Assembly: GCF_026013545.1 (NCBI RefSeq)
Contig: NZ_JAPDOG010000014.1
Location: forward strand, 62,001 to 126,000
Direction of reading: 5' to 3'
Origin: Defluviimonas salinarum
GTDB lineage: Bacteria > Pseudomonadota > Alphaproteobacteria > Rhodobacterales > Rhodobacteraceae
Length of the DNA stretch: 64,000 bases
Both the position numbers and the translations under genes were made by a program. Positions 6,158 to 14,612 of the stretch are shown one piece after another. The stretch's first letter is position 1. Every line of letters starts with the position of its first letter. A model generated the notes under the pieces. That model did not search any database. It worked only from the letters and a program-made list of their open reading frames with translations, and had not been told where the DNA came from.

Positions 6158-8635
6158 TTAGCGCAGCCGGTAGCCGTTACCGGTGTCCGCAAGCCCGATC
6201 CGGATGCCGTCCCGGCAGGGCCCGGAGAACAGGGCGCCGGCCGCCAGGTCGCGGGCGACGCCGGCGATCTCGCGGCGGATCGCCTCGGGCTGGCCGAGCC
6301 GCGCGGCGTGCTCGATCGCCGCCTGGTCGAAGACCAGCGAGACACCCATCTCGCGGAAGCTCGCGGCCAGCGCCTCGATCTCGCGCAGCACGACCTTGAC
6401 CGCGCCGTCCCGGCCTGGCTTGCCGAGGCCGATCACGCAGCCGATCGCCGCAAGGAGATCCTTGCGGAACGCCTTCTCGAGCATCTCGCGCATCCGCGCC
6501 TCGAGATCGCCGTCGCGGCCGAATCCGATCCGAGACTGTGCCAACTCCTGGCCGGTCGAGAAGGTCACGAAGACCCAGGCGCCGCGCAACGACAGGAGCC
6601 GCCCGTCCGCGCCGCGGAAGGTCCCGGTGGCGATGGCCTGGCTCAGGAGTTCCTGCACCGAGGGATCGGAGCGGTCGAGATCCTCGAGGAAGAGCACCAT
6701 GTCGCGATGCGCGTCCGCCGCCTCGACGAGGCTGCCGCCACGTTCGCTGCCCGGGCCGCCCTGCAGGCCGACGAGGTGCGAGAGCGCGCCGCGGTCGCCG
6801 AGTTGCGTCATGTCGATCCGGACGAGCGGAAGCCGCATCGCCTCGGCGAAGGCGGAGACGATGCGGGCCTTGCCCGCGCCATGCGGCCCGGCCAGCAGGA
6901 TCGAGGCGCGGGTGCCGGACGAGGCGAGGTTGAGCGCCGCGGCCCGCGTCTCTGCGGCGAGTCTGCCGAGCGCCTCGTGATGGTCGCCGATCATGGACCT
7001 CAGCGCCGCCTCGAGTCCGGCGAGACGCGCCATTTCCTGCGGATCCGGCATCTTCGGGCGCCGGAGGCCGAGGCGGTCGGCCGCGGCATGGACATGCGGA
7101 ACCGTGAGGGTCATGCCGCCGACCCGGTGTCCGGCGCGTTCCTCGACCGCCACCACGCAGGCGGTGTCGAGCAGGTCGAAGGCCTTGTCCGGGAACCGCC
7201 GGTCGGGCTGGTAGAGATCGGTGACCCGGCAGATCTCGCCGATCACCTCCGGCGCGGCCGAGAGACCGTGGTGGTCGAGATAGGTCCAGCCGGCGCCGTT
7301 GAGGATCGCCGCGGTCTCGGCACGGTCCGGTTCGCGGATCCTGAGCGTATCGAAGCGCCGCATCAGGGCGGCGTCCTGGCGGATCTGGCGCATCTCCGCG
7401 GAGGTCGTCGCCCCGATCACGGTGATGTCGCCGCGCGCCAGCGCCGGCTTGAACATGTTGGCCCCGTCCATGCCGCGGCCATAGGTCGACCCGGAGCCGA
7501 CAAGCATGTGGATCTCGTCGATGAAGAGGATCGCTCTTTCCGCCCGCATCCGCTCCAGGAGGTGCTTCATCCGTGCCTCGAAGTCGCCGCGGAACTTGGT
7601 CCCGGCCACGAGATCGGGCATCGAAAGCTCGTAGAAGGGCCGGTCGGCGAGCTGACGCTCGATGAGCGCGTCGCGCAGCCGCAGCGCGACACCTTCGGCG
7701 ATCGCGGTCTTTCCGACACCGGCATCACCGTAAAGGATGATGCTGCTCTTGCGGCGCCGGCGCAGTACCGAGATGACCGTGTCGATCTCGGCGTCGCGGC
7801 CGAGCACAGGATCGATCTCGCCGCGCGCGGCCATGCCGCCAAGGTCGCGCAGCGTCGCCGCGACGGCCTCCTCGATCTCGGCGTCGGATTTGCTCTGCTT
7901 GGCGGTCTTCTGCTCGCGGCCGACCGTCTGGCGCCCCGCATCACCGCCCTGCTGCTCGGCCCGCGCGGCGGTGTGCCTGGCGATCATGTCCGAAAGCTTG
8001 CCGCTGCCTTCGGGCGGGCCGAAGATGTCGGGATCGCTGAAGCTGTCTGGCGGCGGCAGGAAGGCTTCGTCCGGATCTTCCGCCGCGGCTGTCCGGCCCG
8101 GGGTCTCGATACCGTAGAACTCATCCTCTCCGAAGGTGATATCCTCGATGAACGAGGTATCCTCCACCCCCATGAGCAGCGAGGCCGCGCCGCATTCCGC
8201 GATCGCGGTCTCGGCCAGCATGCTGCCGTCGACCGCCTCGATGGCGCTGACGAAGAGATCCGCCAAGGCGTCGCTCGCCCCGCAGTCCGGATGGCTGCTG
8301 CGGAACTCCCGCATGCGCCCGATGACCTTCATGACCCCCTCGCAGAGGTCGGGCGGGGCCGGGTGGGCGGAAGAGAACTCGGCATGCTCGCGAAAGGCGC
8401 GGGCAAGGGCGCCGCGGCAGGCGTCAGGATCGCCGCCGCCGGATCGGATCATGGACCGGAAGCCGGGCTCGGCCAAAAGCTCATGGATCAGGTGCTCGAC
8501 CCCCATGACGCGGAAGCGGAAGCGCGCGGCCAGCTGGTGGGCGCGTGCGAAAAAGCGTATATGCTCCGGATATTCGGCCAGGTCTGGAAACCGAGGATCG
8601 AGCCCGTCGAAGGCGCAGGACGACGACATGTCCAT
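6158..8635 (-). CDS. ClpA-like AAA+ unfoldase with degenerate second ATPase domain
   Basis: Start MDMSSSCAF at 8635 follows GGGAGA; 825 residues. It has a Clp-N-like region (about 20-140), a low-complexity linker, then NBD1 with GDAGVGKT (about 301-308), ILFIDEIHM and IGATTSAEMRQ, all intact. NBD2 (about 575-770) is recognisable but altered: Walker A reads GPHGAGKA, Walker B LFLEDLDRSDP (ED instead of DE), the sensor-1 Asn is replaced (TFSTG), and the usual R-finger segment reads FRKDLLAAIG. Normal ClpA hydrolyses ATP in both rings and feeds ClpP. Here only NBD1 should be active. No clpP or clpS lies nearby. Confidence 0.85.
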   Translation of the reverse strand: MDMSSSCAFDGLDPRFPDLAEYPEHIRFFARAHQLAARFRFRVMGVEHLIHELLAEPGFRSMIRSGGGDPDACRGALARAFREHAEFSSAHPAPPDLCEGVMKVIGRMREFRSSHPDCGASDALADLFVSAIEAVDGSMLAETAIAECGAASLLMGVEDTSFIEDITFGEDEFYGIETPGRTAAAEDPDEAFLPPPDSFSDPDIFGPPEGSGKLSDMIARHTAARAEQQGGDAGRQTVGREQKTAKQSKSDAEIEEAVAATLRDLGGMAARGEIDPVLGRDAEIDTVISVLRRRRKSSIILYGDAGVGKTAIAEGVALRLRDALIERQLADRPFYELSMPDLVAGTKFRGDFEARMKHLLERMRAERAILFIDEIHMLVGSGSTYGRGMDGANMFKPALARGDITVIGATTSAEMRQIRQDAALMRRFDTLRIREPDRAETAAILNGAGWTYLDHHGLSAAPEVIGEICRVTDLYQPDRRFPDKAFDLLDTACVVAVEERAGHRVGGMTLTVPHVHAAADRLGLRRPKMPDPQEMARLAGLEAALRSMIGDHHEALGRLAAETRAAALNLASSGTRASILLAGPHGAGKARIVSAFAEAMRLPLVRIDMTQLGDRGALSHLVGLQGGPGSERGGSLVEAADAHRDMVLFLEDLDRSDPSVQELLSQAIATGTFRGADGRLLSLRGAWVFVTFSTGQELAQSRIGFGRDGDLEARMREMLEKAFRKDLLAAIGCVIGLGKPGRDGAVKVVLREIEALAASFREMGVSLVFDQAAIEHAARLGQPEAIRREIAGVARDLAAGALFSGPCRDGIRIGLADTGNGYRLR

Positions 8636-8769
8636 GACTTCTCCCTTCCTGTCGCATTTCCATATGCATAGCCCAGGCAAGGGAGAAATAGAAGATCGAT
8701 TTTCCGGAATATTCACTCTATGCGGCGAGAATGTGGCACCGCCATCCCCCGGTGGCGCCGGCGATTACC

Positions 8770-9222
8770 TCAACGCCGGTAGGCGGGCGCATCCCGGGCC
8801 GGATCGAGCGCGTCGGCATAGCCCGCGGCGGCCGCCACGACCTCCGGTCCCGCGCCGAGCGCGTCCAGCGCCCGCAGGAGTTCCGGCATCCGGTCCGTCT
8901 CGAACGCGTCCGGATCGATATCGTCGGGCGCTGCAAGCCAGGCCGCCTCCGGATCGCCGCGATGGACCAGGGCATCCGCGATCGCCATCTCGGGCCGCAG
9001 CATGCGCCGGCCATCCGCTTCGATGCTCCAGTCGCGCAACACCGCGAAGTGCCGGTCGTCGCGGCGCAGGATCCTCACCTGTCCCAGTCCGGCGGTCTCC
9101 GCGATCTCCCCCTCCGGCAGGATGATCTCCGTCAACCGGTGGATCTGCGTCGTCCAGCCCTGAAGCCAGAGCGCGGATCCTCCCGCGAGGAGCCCGTCTT
9201 CGGTCAGGCTCAAAGGCCGCAT
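8770..9222 (-). CDS. AbiEi-like antitoxin candidate (C-terminal domain only)
   Basis: The 150-residue product overlaps the 3' end of the AbiEii-like toxin gene by 13 nt. The segment GGSALWLQGWTTQIHRLTEI resembles the start of AbiEi C-terminal domains (SALxLHGLTDQ type), and RPEMAIADAL resembles their conserved PERAIxDxL motif. The N-terminal winged helix normally found in AbiEi autorepressors is absent. In known type IV systems the antitoxin gene precedes the toxin; here it follows. The identification rests on motif resemblance plus partner gene. Autoregulation is doubtful without the winged helix. Confidence 0.55.
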   Translation of the reverse strand: MRPLSLTEDGLLAGGSALWLQGWTTQIHRLTEIILPEGEIAETAGLGQVRILRRDDRHFAVLRDWSIEADGRRMLRPEMAIADALVHRGDPEAAWLAAPDDIDPDAFETDRMPELLRALDALGAGPEVVAAAAGYADALDPARDAPAYRR

Positions 9223-10109
9223 TCGGCATCCCTCGACATGTCCGAGACGAGATCCCGTCCAAGCTCGAAAGCGGGCCGGAACGCGCCGAAGAGCGCATCG
9301 AGGTGGCCGTCAGCCCGCATCCGCGCATGATCCTCCGTCGAGAACCAGCGCGCCATATCCGCATCGAAGGCGGCGCGGTCGGTCCCCGCATCGTGTACGA
9401 AGTCCCGCTCGAGGCCGTCTCGGATCTCGTCGGGGCGCCGCCCATAGATCCCCATGCTGGCCGCGAGCGCCGCGGCGCGGTCCGCATCGGCCGGGACCAT
9501 GGGCGCGATGAAACCGAGATCGTGGATGTCGCGCTGCTTCAGGACCGGCCGCTGCGCCAGCGCGACGATCTTGTCGGCCCAGATCGAGACCGGCGCGGCG
9601 CCGGCGATCGGCGACCGGGAGGTGAACCCGCGGACCGCCGGAACCCGGGGCGCCGCGAGATAGGCCGCCAGCCGCTCCTCCGGGCAGGTGTAGAACTCGA
9701 CCTTGATGCGGATCGCCCCGAGCTTTTCGGGGTGTTCCCAGCGGACGTTGAGGCGCTCGACCGTCCCGGTCCGGTCCGGATCCCCGCTACCCTTCACGCT
9801 CAGCCCCACCGTCGCGCCCGGCGTGGTCAGCGAGGACTGCATCTGCAGGGCCGCGCCGATTTCCCGGGCCCGGCCGAAGAGCCGTGACACCGCCTCCGGG
9901 GTCGCCATGAAATCGAGATCCTCCGACCAGCGCGGAGAGCCGTGCAGGAGCGAGATCGCGGTCCCGCCATGAAAGACGAGGCCCGGGGCCTCGCCCTGGA
10001 GCCGGCCGATCTGCTCGAGGACGCGGAGCTGCAGGCTTTCCGCGATAGCGATGCGCTCGTCATTGGTCAGATCGCTGCGCCTGATCCTGCTGGTCTTGTC
10101 CGCCACCAT
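9210..10109 (-). CDS. AbiEii/AbiGii-type nucleotidyltransferase toxin
   Basis: A 299-residue protein with the DUF1814 hallmark FHGGTAISLLHG-SPRWSEDLDF (about 46-68: GG, S, and the D-x-D metal pair), a downstream IKVEFYT strand giving the third acidic site, and a WADKIVALAQRPVLKQRDIHDL helix that in the family carries the conserved K and R/D. Family members are type IV toxins that transfer nucleotides to RNA or protein and arrest growth or abort phage infection. The coupled downstream gene is the likely antitoxin. The start at 10109 has only a weak ribosome site. Plasmid stabilisation or phage defence is the probable role. Confidence 0.82.
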   Translation of the reverse strand: MVADKTSRIRRSDLTNDERIAIAESLQLRVLEQIGRLQGEAPGLVFHGGTAISLLHGSPRWSEDLDFMATPEAVSRLFGRAREIGAALQMQSSLTTPGATVGLSVKGSGDPDRTGTVERLNVRWEHPEKLGAIRIKVEFYTCPEERLAAYLAAPRVPAVRGFTSRSPIAGAAPVSIWADKIVALAQRPVLKQRDIHDLGFIAPMVPADADRAAALAASMGIYGRRPDEIRDGLERDFVHDAGTDRAAFDADMARWFSTEDHARMRADGHLDALFGAFRPAFELGRDLVSDMSRDAECGL

Positions 10110-10137
10110 TCATCCATCTTTCATCGTGTTTGGCCGG

Positions 10138-10161
10138 GATGCCGGGATCGCTCCCGGCATC
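10138..10161. terminator. perfect 10-bp hairpin between minus-strand genes
   Basis: GATGCCGGGA, tcgc, TCCCGGCATC. It lies between the stop side of gene 10215-10922 and the start of the AbiEii gene. There is no T-run, so it could be a terminator or an attenuator or operator for the toxin operon. Confidence 0.45.
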
Positions 10162-10214
10162 ATCCATGTCCCTGAGGCATATCACAAGATCGCCGCCGCT
10201 CCGCCACGGCCGCC

Positions 10215-10922
10215 TCAGGGCTCCACCCCGAGGGTCCCCGCGATGCGCTCGTGGATCGCGGGGCGGTTTGCGGCCAGCCAGGTCATGATCGGGACCTCAT
10301 CGGTTTCGACCGAGAAGCCCACAGGCTCCCGCATGAAGCCCATCGTCGGATTGAGCGAGAGATAGGCGAAGAGCCGCGACGCGGTCGGATCGCCGAAATG
10401 CTTGAGCCCGCGGGCGACCCACTCCGAGGCTTCGCTGAAGGACCAACCCTCGGCTTCGAGCCCCTCGATGTCGTGGGTCTCGGCATTGGCGAGCCAGGGG
10501 CGGATGTCGACATTGGCGGAGATGGCGCGGTCTTCGGAGTTGAGCCGGCCCAGGACCGGCGGGCTCAGCGCATCCTCGGCGCGCACCCAGACCGCGTCCT
10601 GCGGCAGCCTCATGTTCGCGGCGTGGCTGGTCTCGACCAGGTCCTCGGTGCGGATCCGCCCATCTTCGGGAATTTCCGCCCAGCCGCCATCGGCCTGGCG
10701 GACGGTGCGGGGCGCGTCGATCTTCACCATGCACCAAAGGTCGATCTCGCGGCTCTCCAGCGGCAGCGAGATCGCCGCCTTCAGGAGCTCGGGATCCCTC
10801 TCGAATTCCGCGACCCTCGCGCGCAGGATCTCGAGGAGGTGCGCGCCGGTGACATCGCCCCCCTCCTTGTCGACAGACACCCCGACCTTCAGGGGAAGTG
10901 TGAAGACATGCGTGTAGCCCAT
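10215..10922 (-). CDS. hypothetical protein (235 aa)
   Basis: Starts MGYTHVFTLPLKVGVSVDKEGG after GGGAAACAAA. The N-terminal 60 residues read like a ferredoxin-like strand-helix-strand unit ending LWCMVKIDA, and the C-terminal part is helical (GWSFSEASEWVARGLKHFGD). No membrane segment and no catalytic motif. It follows gene 10952-11539 by about 30 nt and is probably co-transcribed with it. Function unknown. Confidence 0.75.
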   Translation of the reverse strand: MGYTHVFTLPLKVGVSVDKEGGDVTGAHLLEILRARVAEFERDPELLKAAISLPLESREIDLWCMVKIDAPRTVRQADGGWAEIPEDGRIRTEDLVETSHAANMRLPQDAVWVRAEDALSPPVLGRLNSEDRAISANVDIRPWLANAETHDIEGLEAEGWSFSEASEWVARGLKHFGDPTASRLFAYLSLNPTMGFMREPVGFSVETDEVPIMTWLAANRPAIHERIAGTLGVEP

Positions 10923-10951
10923 TTTGTTTCCCGTCTTGTTTCCGGTTTAGC

Positions 10952-11539
10952 TCAGGCCGAGGGTTCGTCGCTCTCGGCCTGGGCCGCGAGCCACTCCTCG
11001 TGATTGGCCTCCATCTCGGCATGGAAGGGCGGCAGGTAGCCGAGGTCCCAGCTCACGGCCTCCATCTCGCGGATGAAGGTGGCGATGTCGCGCGGATCGG
11101 TCGGTACCTCCTCGGTGAGCCCGATGTCGTCGATGAGGTGAACCGGGTGATCCTTGTCCGGATCCCATCTCGGCCTGGTGGCGGCCATCCCGGCGCGCAG
11201 ATCCGCATAGCGCTGACGCTCTGCCGTATCGATGCGGTTCACCACCGGGGCCGCCTCATCCGAGGCGAGAATGGCGTCGATGACCTCGATCTCCCGGACG
11301 TAGAAGCTCTTCTGGAGGTCTGGAAGGCCGACCTGGCCCGGAATGAACTCGAGGCGATCGTCGGCATCCCCTCCGATCGCCGCCATGGCGATCCGGTCAT
11401 GACCCTCAAGTGTGATCGCGCCCGCAAAGACGACGCGCCGGCGGACCTTGTAGTTGTCGCCGTCGCAGTAGAGGTACTCGATCCCCGTATTGTGCGGATC
11501 GTGAGGATCCATCGTCTTTCCGGAAACTTCGTTCGCCAT
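10952..11539 (-). CDS. hypothetical protein (195 aa)
   Basis: Begins MANEVSGKTMDPHDPH; a second ATG at 11512 has GGAAAG in front and is an alternative start. The middle is strand-rich (YKVRRRVVFAGAITLEGHDRI), and the C-terminal third contains an acidic, helical segment with FHAEMEANHEEWLA. No family was recognised. A TGCGAAAA octamer lies 46 nt upstream of the start (11585-11592), one of the recurring motifs of this window. Confidence 0.7.
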   Translation of the reverse strand: MANEVSGKTMDPHDPHNTGIEYLYCDGDNYKVRRRVVFAGAITLEGHDRIAMAAIGGDADDRLEFIPGQVGLPDLQKSFYVREIEVIDAILASDEAAPVVNRIDTAERQRYADLRAGMAATRPRWDPDKDHPVHLIDDIGLTEEVPTDPRDIATFIREMEAVSWDLGYLPPFHAEMEANHEEWLAAQAESDEPSA

Positions 11540-11584
11540 GGTCGCTGCCCATCGATCTGCCGTTCCGTCCAGGATAGTCGCCTG

Positions 11585-11592
11585 TGCGAAAA
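11585..11592. promoter_or_regulatory. TTTTCGCA/TGCGAAAA motif, representative site
   Basis: TGCGAAAA on the plus strand, between the divergent genes 10952-11539 (-) and 11726-11857 (+). It is one of about 19 exact copies found in gene-start regions across the window; see the finding on this motif for all positions. Confidence 0.5.
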
Positions 11593-11725
11593 TTCGAAAG
11601 CCGTAACGATATCATGGATATTCTTTCTTCTTTCGGCCGGCCCGGCGATTTGTCGCCGGATCCACACTCCCCCGACCCGGGCGGCGGCGCTACATCCGGA
11701 GAGCCAACCAGCCAAAGGAGTTAAC

Positions 11726-11857
11726 ATGGCGAAATACAGCGGCAAGGCCCACAGCAAGCACGAGAACGACACCCATTCCCGCCAGCTCGACCGCACGCAG
11801 CCCGACTACTGGCAAAGCCGGGGTTACGCGGGATTTCCGGACAAGGGCCGGCGCTGA
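11726..11857 (+). CDS. small hydrophilic protein (43 aa)
   Basis: ATG at 11726 preceded by a near-perfect AAAGGAG five bases away, the strongest ribosome site in the region. The product, MAKYSGKAHSKHENDTHSRQ and 23 more residues, is strongly hydrophilic and rich in His, Lys, Arg, Ser and aromatic residues (TQPDYWQSRGYAGFP). It is the only plus-strand gene between 4.4 and 32.8 kb and converges on 11872-12894. It is too small for family assignment. The ribosome site is the main reason to accept it. Confidence 0.65.
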   Translation: MAKYSGKAHSKHENDTHSRQLDRTQPDYWQSRGYAGFPDKGRR

Positions 11858-11871
11858 CCGGGATCCCGGGA

Positions 11872-12894
11872 CTATGCAGGCGCCTGTTTCCAGACGGGCG
11901 CCAGTCTCGCCCGGAATTCCGGGCTGCGCAGGACCTCCCAGTCATCGAACGGCATCATCGGATCGAAGCCGGGGAGATCCGGCGCGGCCTCCGCGCAGAG
12001 GCGATGGAGCTTCTGCAGCGATCGCGCGAAGTACCCGAGGACCGTATAGTCCTCCTCAATCTCCGCACCGATCTTCTTCGACGCCACGAGATTGCGCGTC
12101 ATCGCCGCGCACCGCTCGAAGGATGGAATCGTCCTTGCGGCCCGGAAGGCCCTGCCCTCCGGGCGCCGCGTATCGGGGTCGGTGCCGAAATCGGCGAGTG
12201 CGGCATCGAAGAACCCGTCGAGGGTCTCGAAGCCGGCCTGGACCCTCATGTCGTCCATCCAGTACCGCACCGCCCGGATCTCGCCGCTCTCCTCGTCACG
12301 GGAACGGATGAATTCATCCATGAACAGGGAGAACCCCTCGTCGTCCTTGTCCACGACATGGGCCGAGAGGAGGGCGAGAAGGCTGAGGGCATGGAGCGGA
12401 AGGAGCCGGGATGGGGCCGGATCGTTCGTCCCGCGGCGGAGTTCGCCGAGAAACCAGCGCATGGTCTCCAGCTCGCCCCAGCCGAGCAATTCCAGGCTTT
12501 CGATGATCCTTTTGGTTTCTCCGGCCGCCTGCATGGTCCGGAGCGCCACGGAGGCGCGGTCCAGCCGGATCATCAGGGATGACAAGGCCGGGGACTCCCC
12601 GCTGCCATTCAATGCCCATGCGAGGCCGCCCCAGCCATCGTCATCCCGGAAGAACTCCGGAACCGGCTCGGACAGGACCCTGCCAAGGCCCGGAACGCTA
12701 CCCTCGATCCTGGGCAGGAGATCGCGAAACGCGCGGGCGCGCGACACCGGCCGCACATCGGTCAGTCCGCGCAGGAGAACCTGGTGCTGCGCGGCATTGC
12801 CGCCCGCGCCTGGCATGCGCTTGTCCAGGATCAGGCTCGGCAGATAGACATCGAGGCGGTTCAGGATCTCGTGCGGGTATTGCGGCAGGAGCAT
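11872..12894 (-). CDS. hypothetical protein (340 aa)
   Basis: Start MLLPQYPHEI at 12894 with GGAGG six bases upstream; the frame extends nine codons further without support. The product is largely helical and soluble, without signal peptide or transmembrane segment. It contains RASVALRTMQAAGETKRIIE, a Leu-rich helix (LLPLHALSLLALLSAHVVD) and a C-terminal MMPFDDWEVLRSPEFRARL. No domain was recognised. It stands alone between the small plus-strand gene and the coupled operon 12966-15412. Confidence 0.75.
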   Translation of the reverse strand: MLLPQYPHEILNRLDVYLPSLILDKRMPGAGGNAAQHQVLLRGLTDVRPVSRARAFRDLLPRIEGSVPGLGRVLSEPVPEFFRDDDGWGGLAWALNGSGESPALSSLMIRLDRASVALRTMQAAGETKRIIESLELLGWGELETMRWFLGELRRGTNDPAPSRLLPLHALSLLALLSAHVVDKDDEGFSLFMDEFIRSRDEESGEIRAVRYWMDDMRVQAGFETLDGFFDAALADFGTDPDTRRPEGRAFRAARTIPSFERCAAMTRNLVASKKIGAEIEEDYTVLGYFARSLQKLHRLCAEAAPDLPGFDPMMPFDDWEVLRSPEFRARLAPVWKQAPA

Positions 12895-12965
12895 GGGGAT
12901 CCTCCGGGGGCGAAACGCCATGCTGCATTATCCCGCCGGAAGATCAAGCGGCAGCGCGATGATCT

Positions 12966-13385
12966 TCAGCCGGGCTCGATGGGTGCGTCTCCGGTGTCGT
13001 AGTTCGGTTTTTCAGGCGCCGGTCCCGCGGCGGACTTGCGCAGATGGGCGCGCAGGACGCGCCGCGCCTCGCGGATCTCGGCGGCATCGAAGGCGCCGGA
13101 GATGGCGATCATGTCCGCGCGCGCGATCGGGACGCATCGCCCGCCCCTGGCGGCCGAGCCCTCCGCAACCCTGTCGATCGGCATCGTGCCACGGATGTCG
13201 TGGGCGAGACCCGCAGCCGGATCGGCGGCGAAGGCGTGGTGCAGGTCGCCGTTTTCGTCGCGCAAACCCCAGAGCTCGAGCCCGGTCGCCCGGACAAGTT
13301 CGTCCGCGAGCACCCAGCACCGGCCGCGCAGGTAGCGGCGCCGGACATGCTCCGGCGCGGTCGAGACGAAGCGGCGCGGCATCAT
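12966..13385 (-). CDS. putative C-H-D cysteine-protease-like small protein
   Basis: A 139-residue protein whose ATG shares a base with the upstream stop (TGATG at 13383-13387), so it is translationally coupled. The pattern GRCWVLADELVRATGLELWGL, then HHAFAADPAAGLAHDIRG, places Cys, His and Asp in the order and spacing of a family of small papain/transglutaminase-like folds in which a G-x-C helix precedes an H and a D-x-R-G strand. I infer a possible hydrolase or transferase from that pattern alone. A similar C-H-D arrangement appears in gene 53671-54123. Confidence 0.5.
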   Translation of the reverse strand: MMPRRFVSTAPEHVRRRYLRGRCWVLADELVRATGLELWGLRDENGDLHHAFAADPAAGLAHDIRGTMPIDRVAEGSAARGGRCVPIARADMIAISGAFDAAEIREARRVLRAHLRKSAAGPAPEKPNYDTGDAPIEPG

Positions 13386-13765
13386 CAGAGTCCAGGCGTG
13401 TCGTCACGGAAATCGACGATCCCGGCCATCACTTCAGTGATGGCGTCGTTCAGCGCGTCAGCGTCAACCTCTTCCGCGGTCAGGCCGAAACAGGCCAACG
13501 CCCGATGCGTCGCCTCGTCGGCAGCATCATCCACGCCTTTGGCGTCCTGCGGCGTCGCGGCCATGTCGAAACCTGGGGTCTTGGCTGGGAATACGTGATC
13601 CTCGTCAATCAGATCTCGCATCACCTCCTCGATGCCATCATTAAGCTGCTCCAGCGTGGCGGGATGGAACCGATTGATCTTGTCGGCTTCCATGCCGTAG
13701 GCCGAGAGGGCCGCATGGGTGGCGTTATCCAACGCGTCGTCGAAGTTCTTCCTGAAGTCGCTCAT
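13385..13765 (-). CDS. small acidic protein with two internal repeats
   Basis: Start MSDFRKNFDD at 13765, with GAGGAG upstream. The 126-residue product holds two related ~40-residue units: DDALDNATHAALSAYGMEADK ... LNDGIEEVM and DDAADEATHRALACFGLTAEE ... LNDAITEVM. Both are helical and acidic. An ancient tandem duplication is the simplest explanation. It is third in a four-gene coupled operon downstream of the DUF1281-like gene (10 nt gap) and overlaps the start of the C-H-D protein. Function unknown; an adaptor-like role is speculation. Confidence 0.75.
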   Translation of the reverse strand: MSDFRKNFDDALDNATHAALSAYGMEADKINRFHPATLEQLNDGIEEVMRDLIDEDHVFPAKTPGFDMAATPQDAKGVDDAADEATHRALACFGLTAEEVDADALNDAITEVMAGIVDFRDDTPGL

Positions 13766-13775
13766 GTCGCTCTCC

Positions 13776-14612
13776 TCATAGTTCGAATTCATCTCCCTCG
13801 TCCGGCTCATCCTCGTCCGGCTCGTTATCGTTCTCCGGCCGATGGCCGTAGACGATCTCGTGGGCCCGTTCGACCCCGTCGCGATCGTCTTCCTCGGCCA
13901 CGACGAGAAGGCCTGGCTCCTCGGTCGCGAAGAAGACCGAGGTCTCGGTGTCCTCGTCGAACCCCGCGCCGTCGAGCATCAACGCGGGAAACCGCGCGGC
14001 CAGGGCCTTCAGGAAGGGGATAGGCACATCGTTCACGGTGTCGAAGCGGACCGAGAGCGCGCCCTCCGCATCGAGCCTGAAGAGCCCCTCCTCCGCGTCA
14101 CAGCGCGTCCCCCAGTGCTTCTCGCGCCAGGGCAGCCAGTTGAAGTGGCCTGTCTCCTCGTAGGCCCGGATGGCGATGCGCCCCGCCTCGATGGCCTCGG
14201 GAAACCGCGCTTCGCCTTCGGCAAGAAGATCGGCATCCTGGAGGCCGTCGAGCCCGTGGCGCTTCAGGATCGCGGCGCGGGTCCTGGCCATCTCCGGCGG
14301 CATGAGGTCCTCGAAGGGATCCATGCCGGCCAGGAGCCGGATGTAGTCGCTATCCGGACCCGAAAGGATCGCGAGGCCAAGTTCTTGGCCTTCCGTCTCT
14401 CCCGTCGCCGCCAGGCTCTGGGGTTCCGGCGTGACACCGCCGAAAGCAAAGGGGAGCCAGGCGCCGTAGCCAGGCTCCCCTTCTTCTAGACGCCTGCGCG
14501 CCTCTCCCGGCTCGAGACCGGTGAGAAGAGCGAGGATCTCCTCGAGGCGTGCCTCCGCGAGGCCGCCGGAGCCCGAGGAGATCGTGACCCGGTTGGAGAC
14601 GAGGTTGCCCAT
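13776..14612 (-). CDS. DUF1281/YubB ferredoxin-like protein
   Basis: A 278-residue protein beginning MGNLVSNRVTISSGSGG, the usual opening of plasmid YubB-like proteins (NxVxVxG type). The hallmark HFNWLPWREKHWGTRCDAEE occurs about two thirds of the way in and matches the family core WRxxNWGTKWDA. The tail is strongly acidic (ENDNEPDEDEPDEGDEFEL). YubB-like proteins are common on plasmids and phages and have no known activity. Its start shares one base with the stop of the preceding gene (TGATG), so expression is coupled. Confidence 0.78.
   Translation of the reverse strand: MGNLVSNRVTISSGSGGLAEARLEEILALLTGLEPGEARRRLEEGEPGYGAWLPFAFGGVTPEPQSLAATGETEGQELGLAILSGPDSDYIRLLAGMDPFEDLMPPEMARTRAAILKRHGLDGLQDADLLAEGEARFPEAIEAGRIAIRAYEETGHFNWLPWREKHWGTRCDAEEGLFRLDAEGALSVRFDTVNDVPIPFLKALAARFPALMLDGAGFDEDTETSVFFATEEPGLLVVAEEDDRDGVERAHEIVYGHRPENDNEPDEDEPDEGDEFEL

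Noticed and set aside
5927-8671. Very long plus-strand open frame (914 codons) opposite the ClpA-like gene
   Set aside because: It is the antisense image of a gene with clear AAA+ motifs; the product is Arg/Gly/Ala-rich without domains. High GC leaves such frames open.
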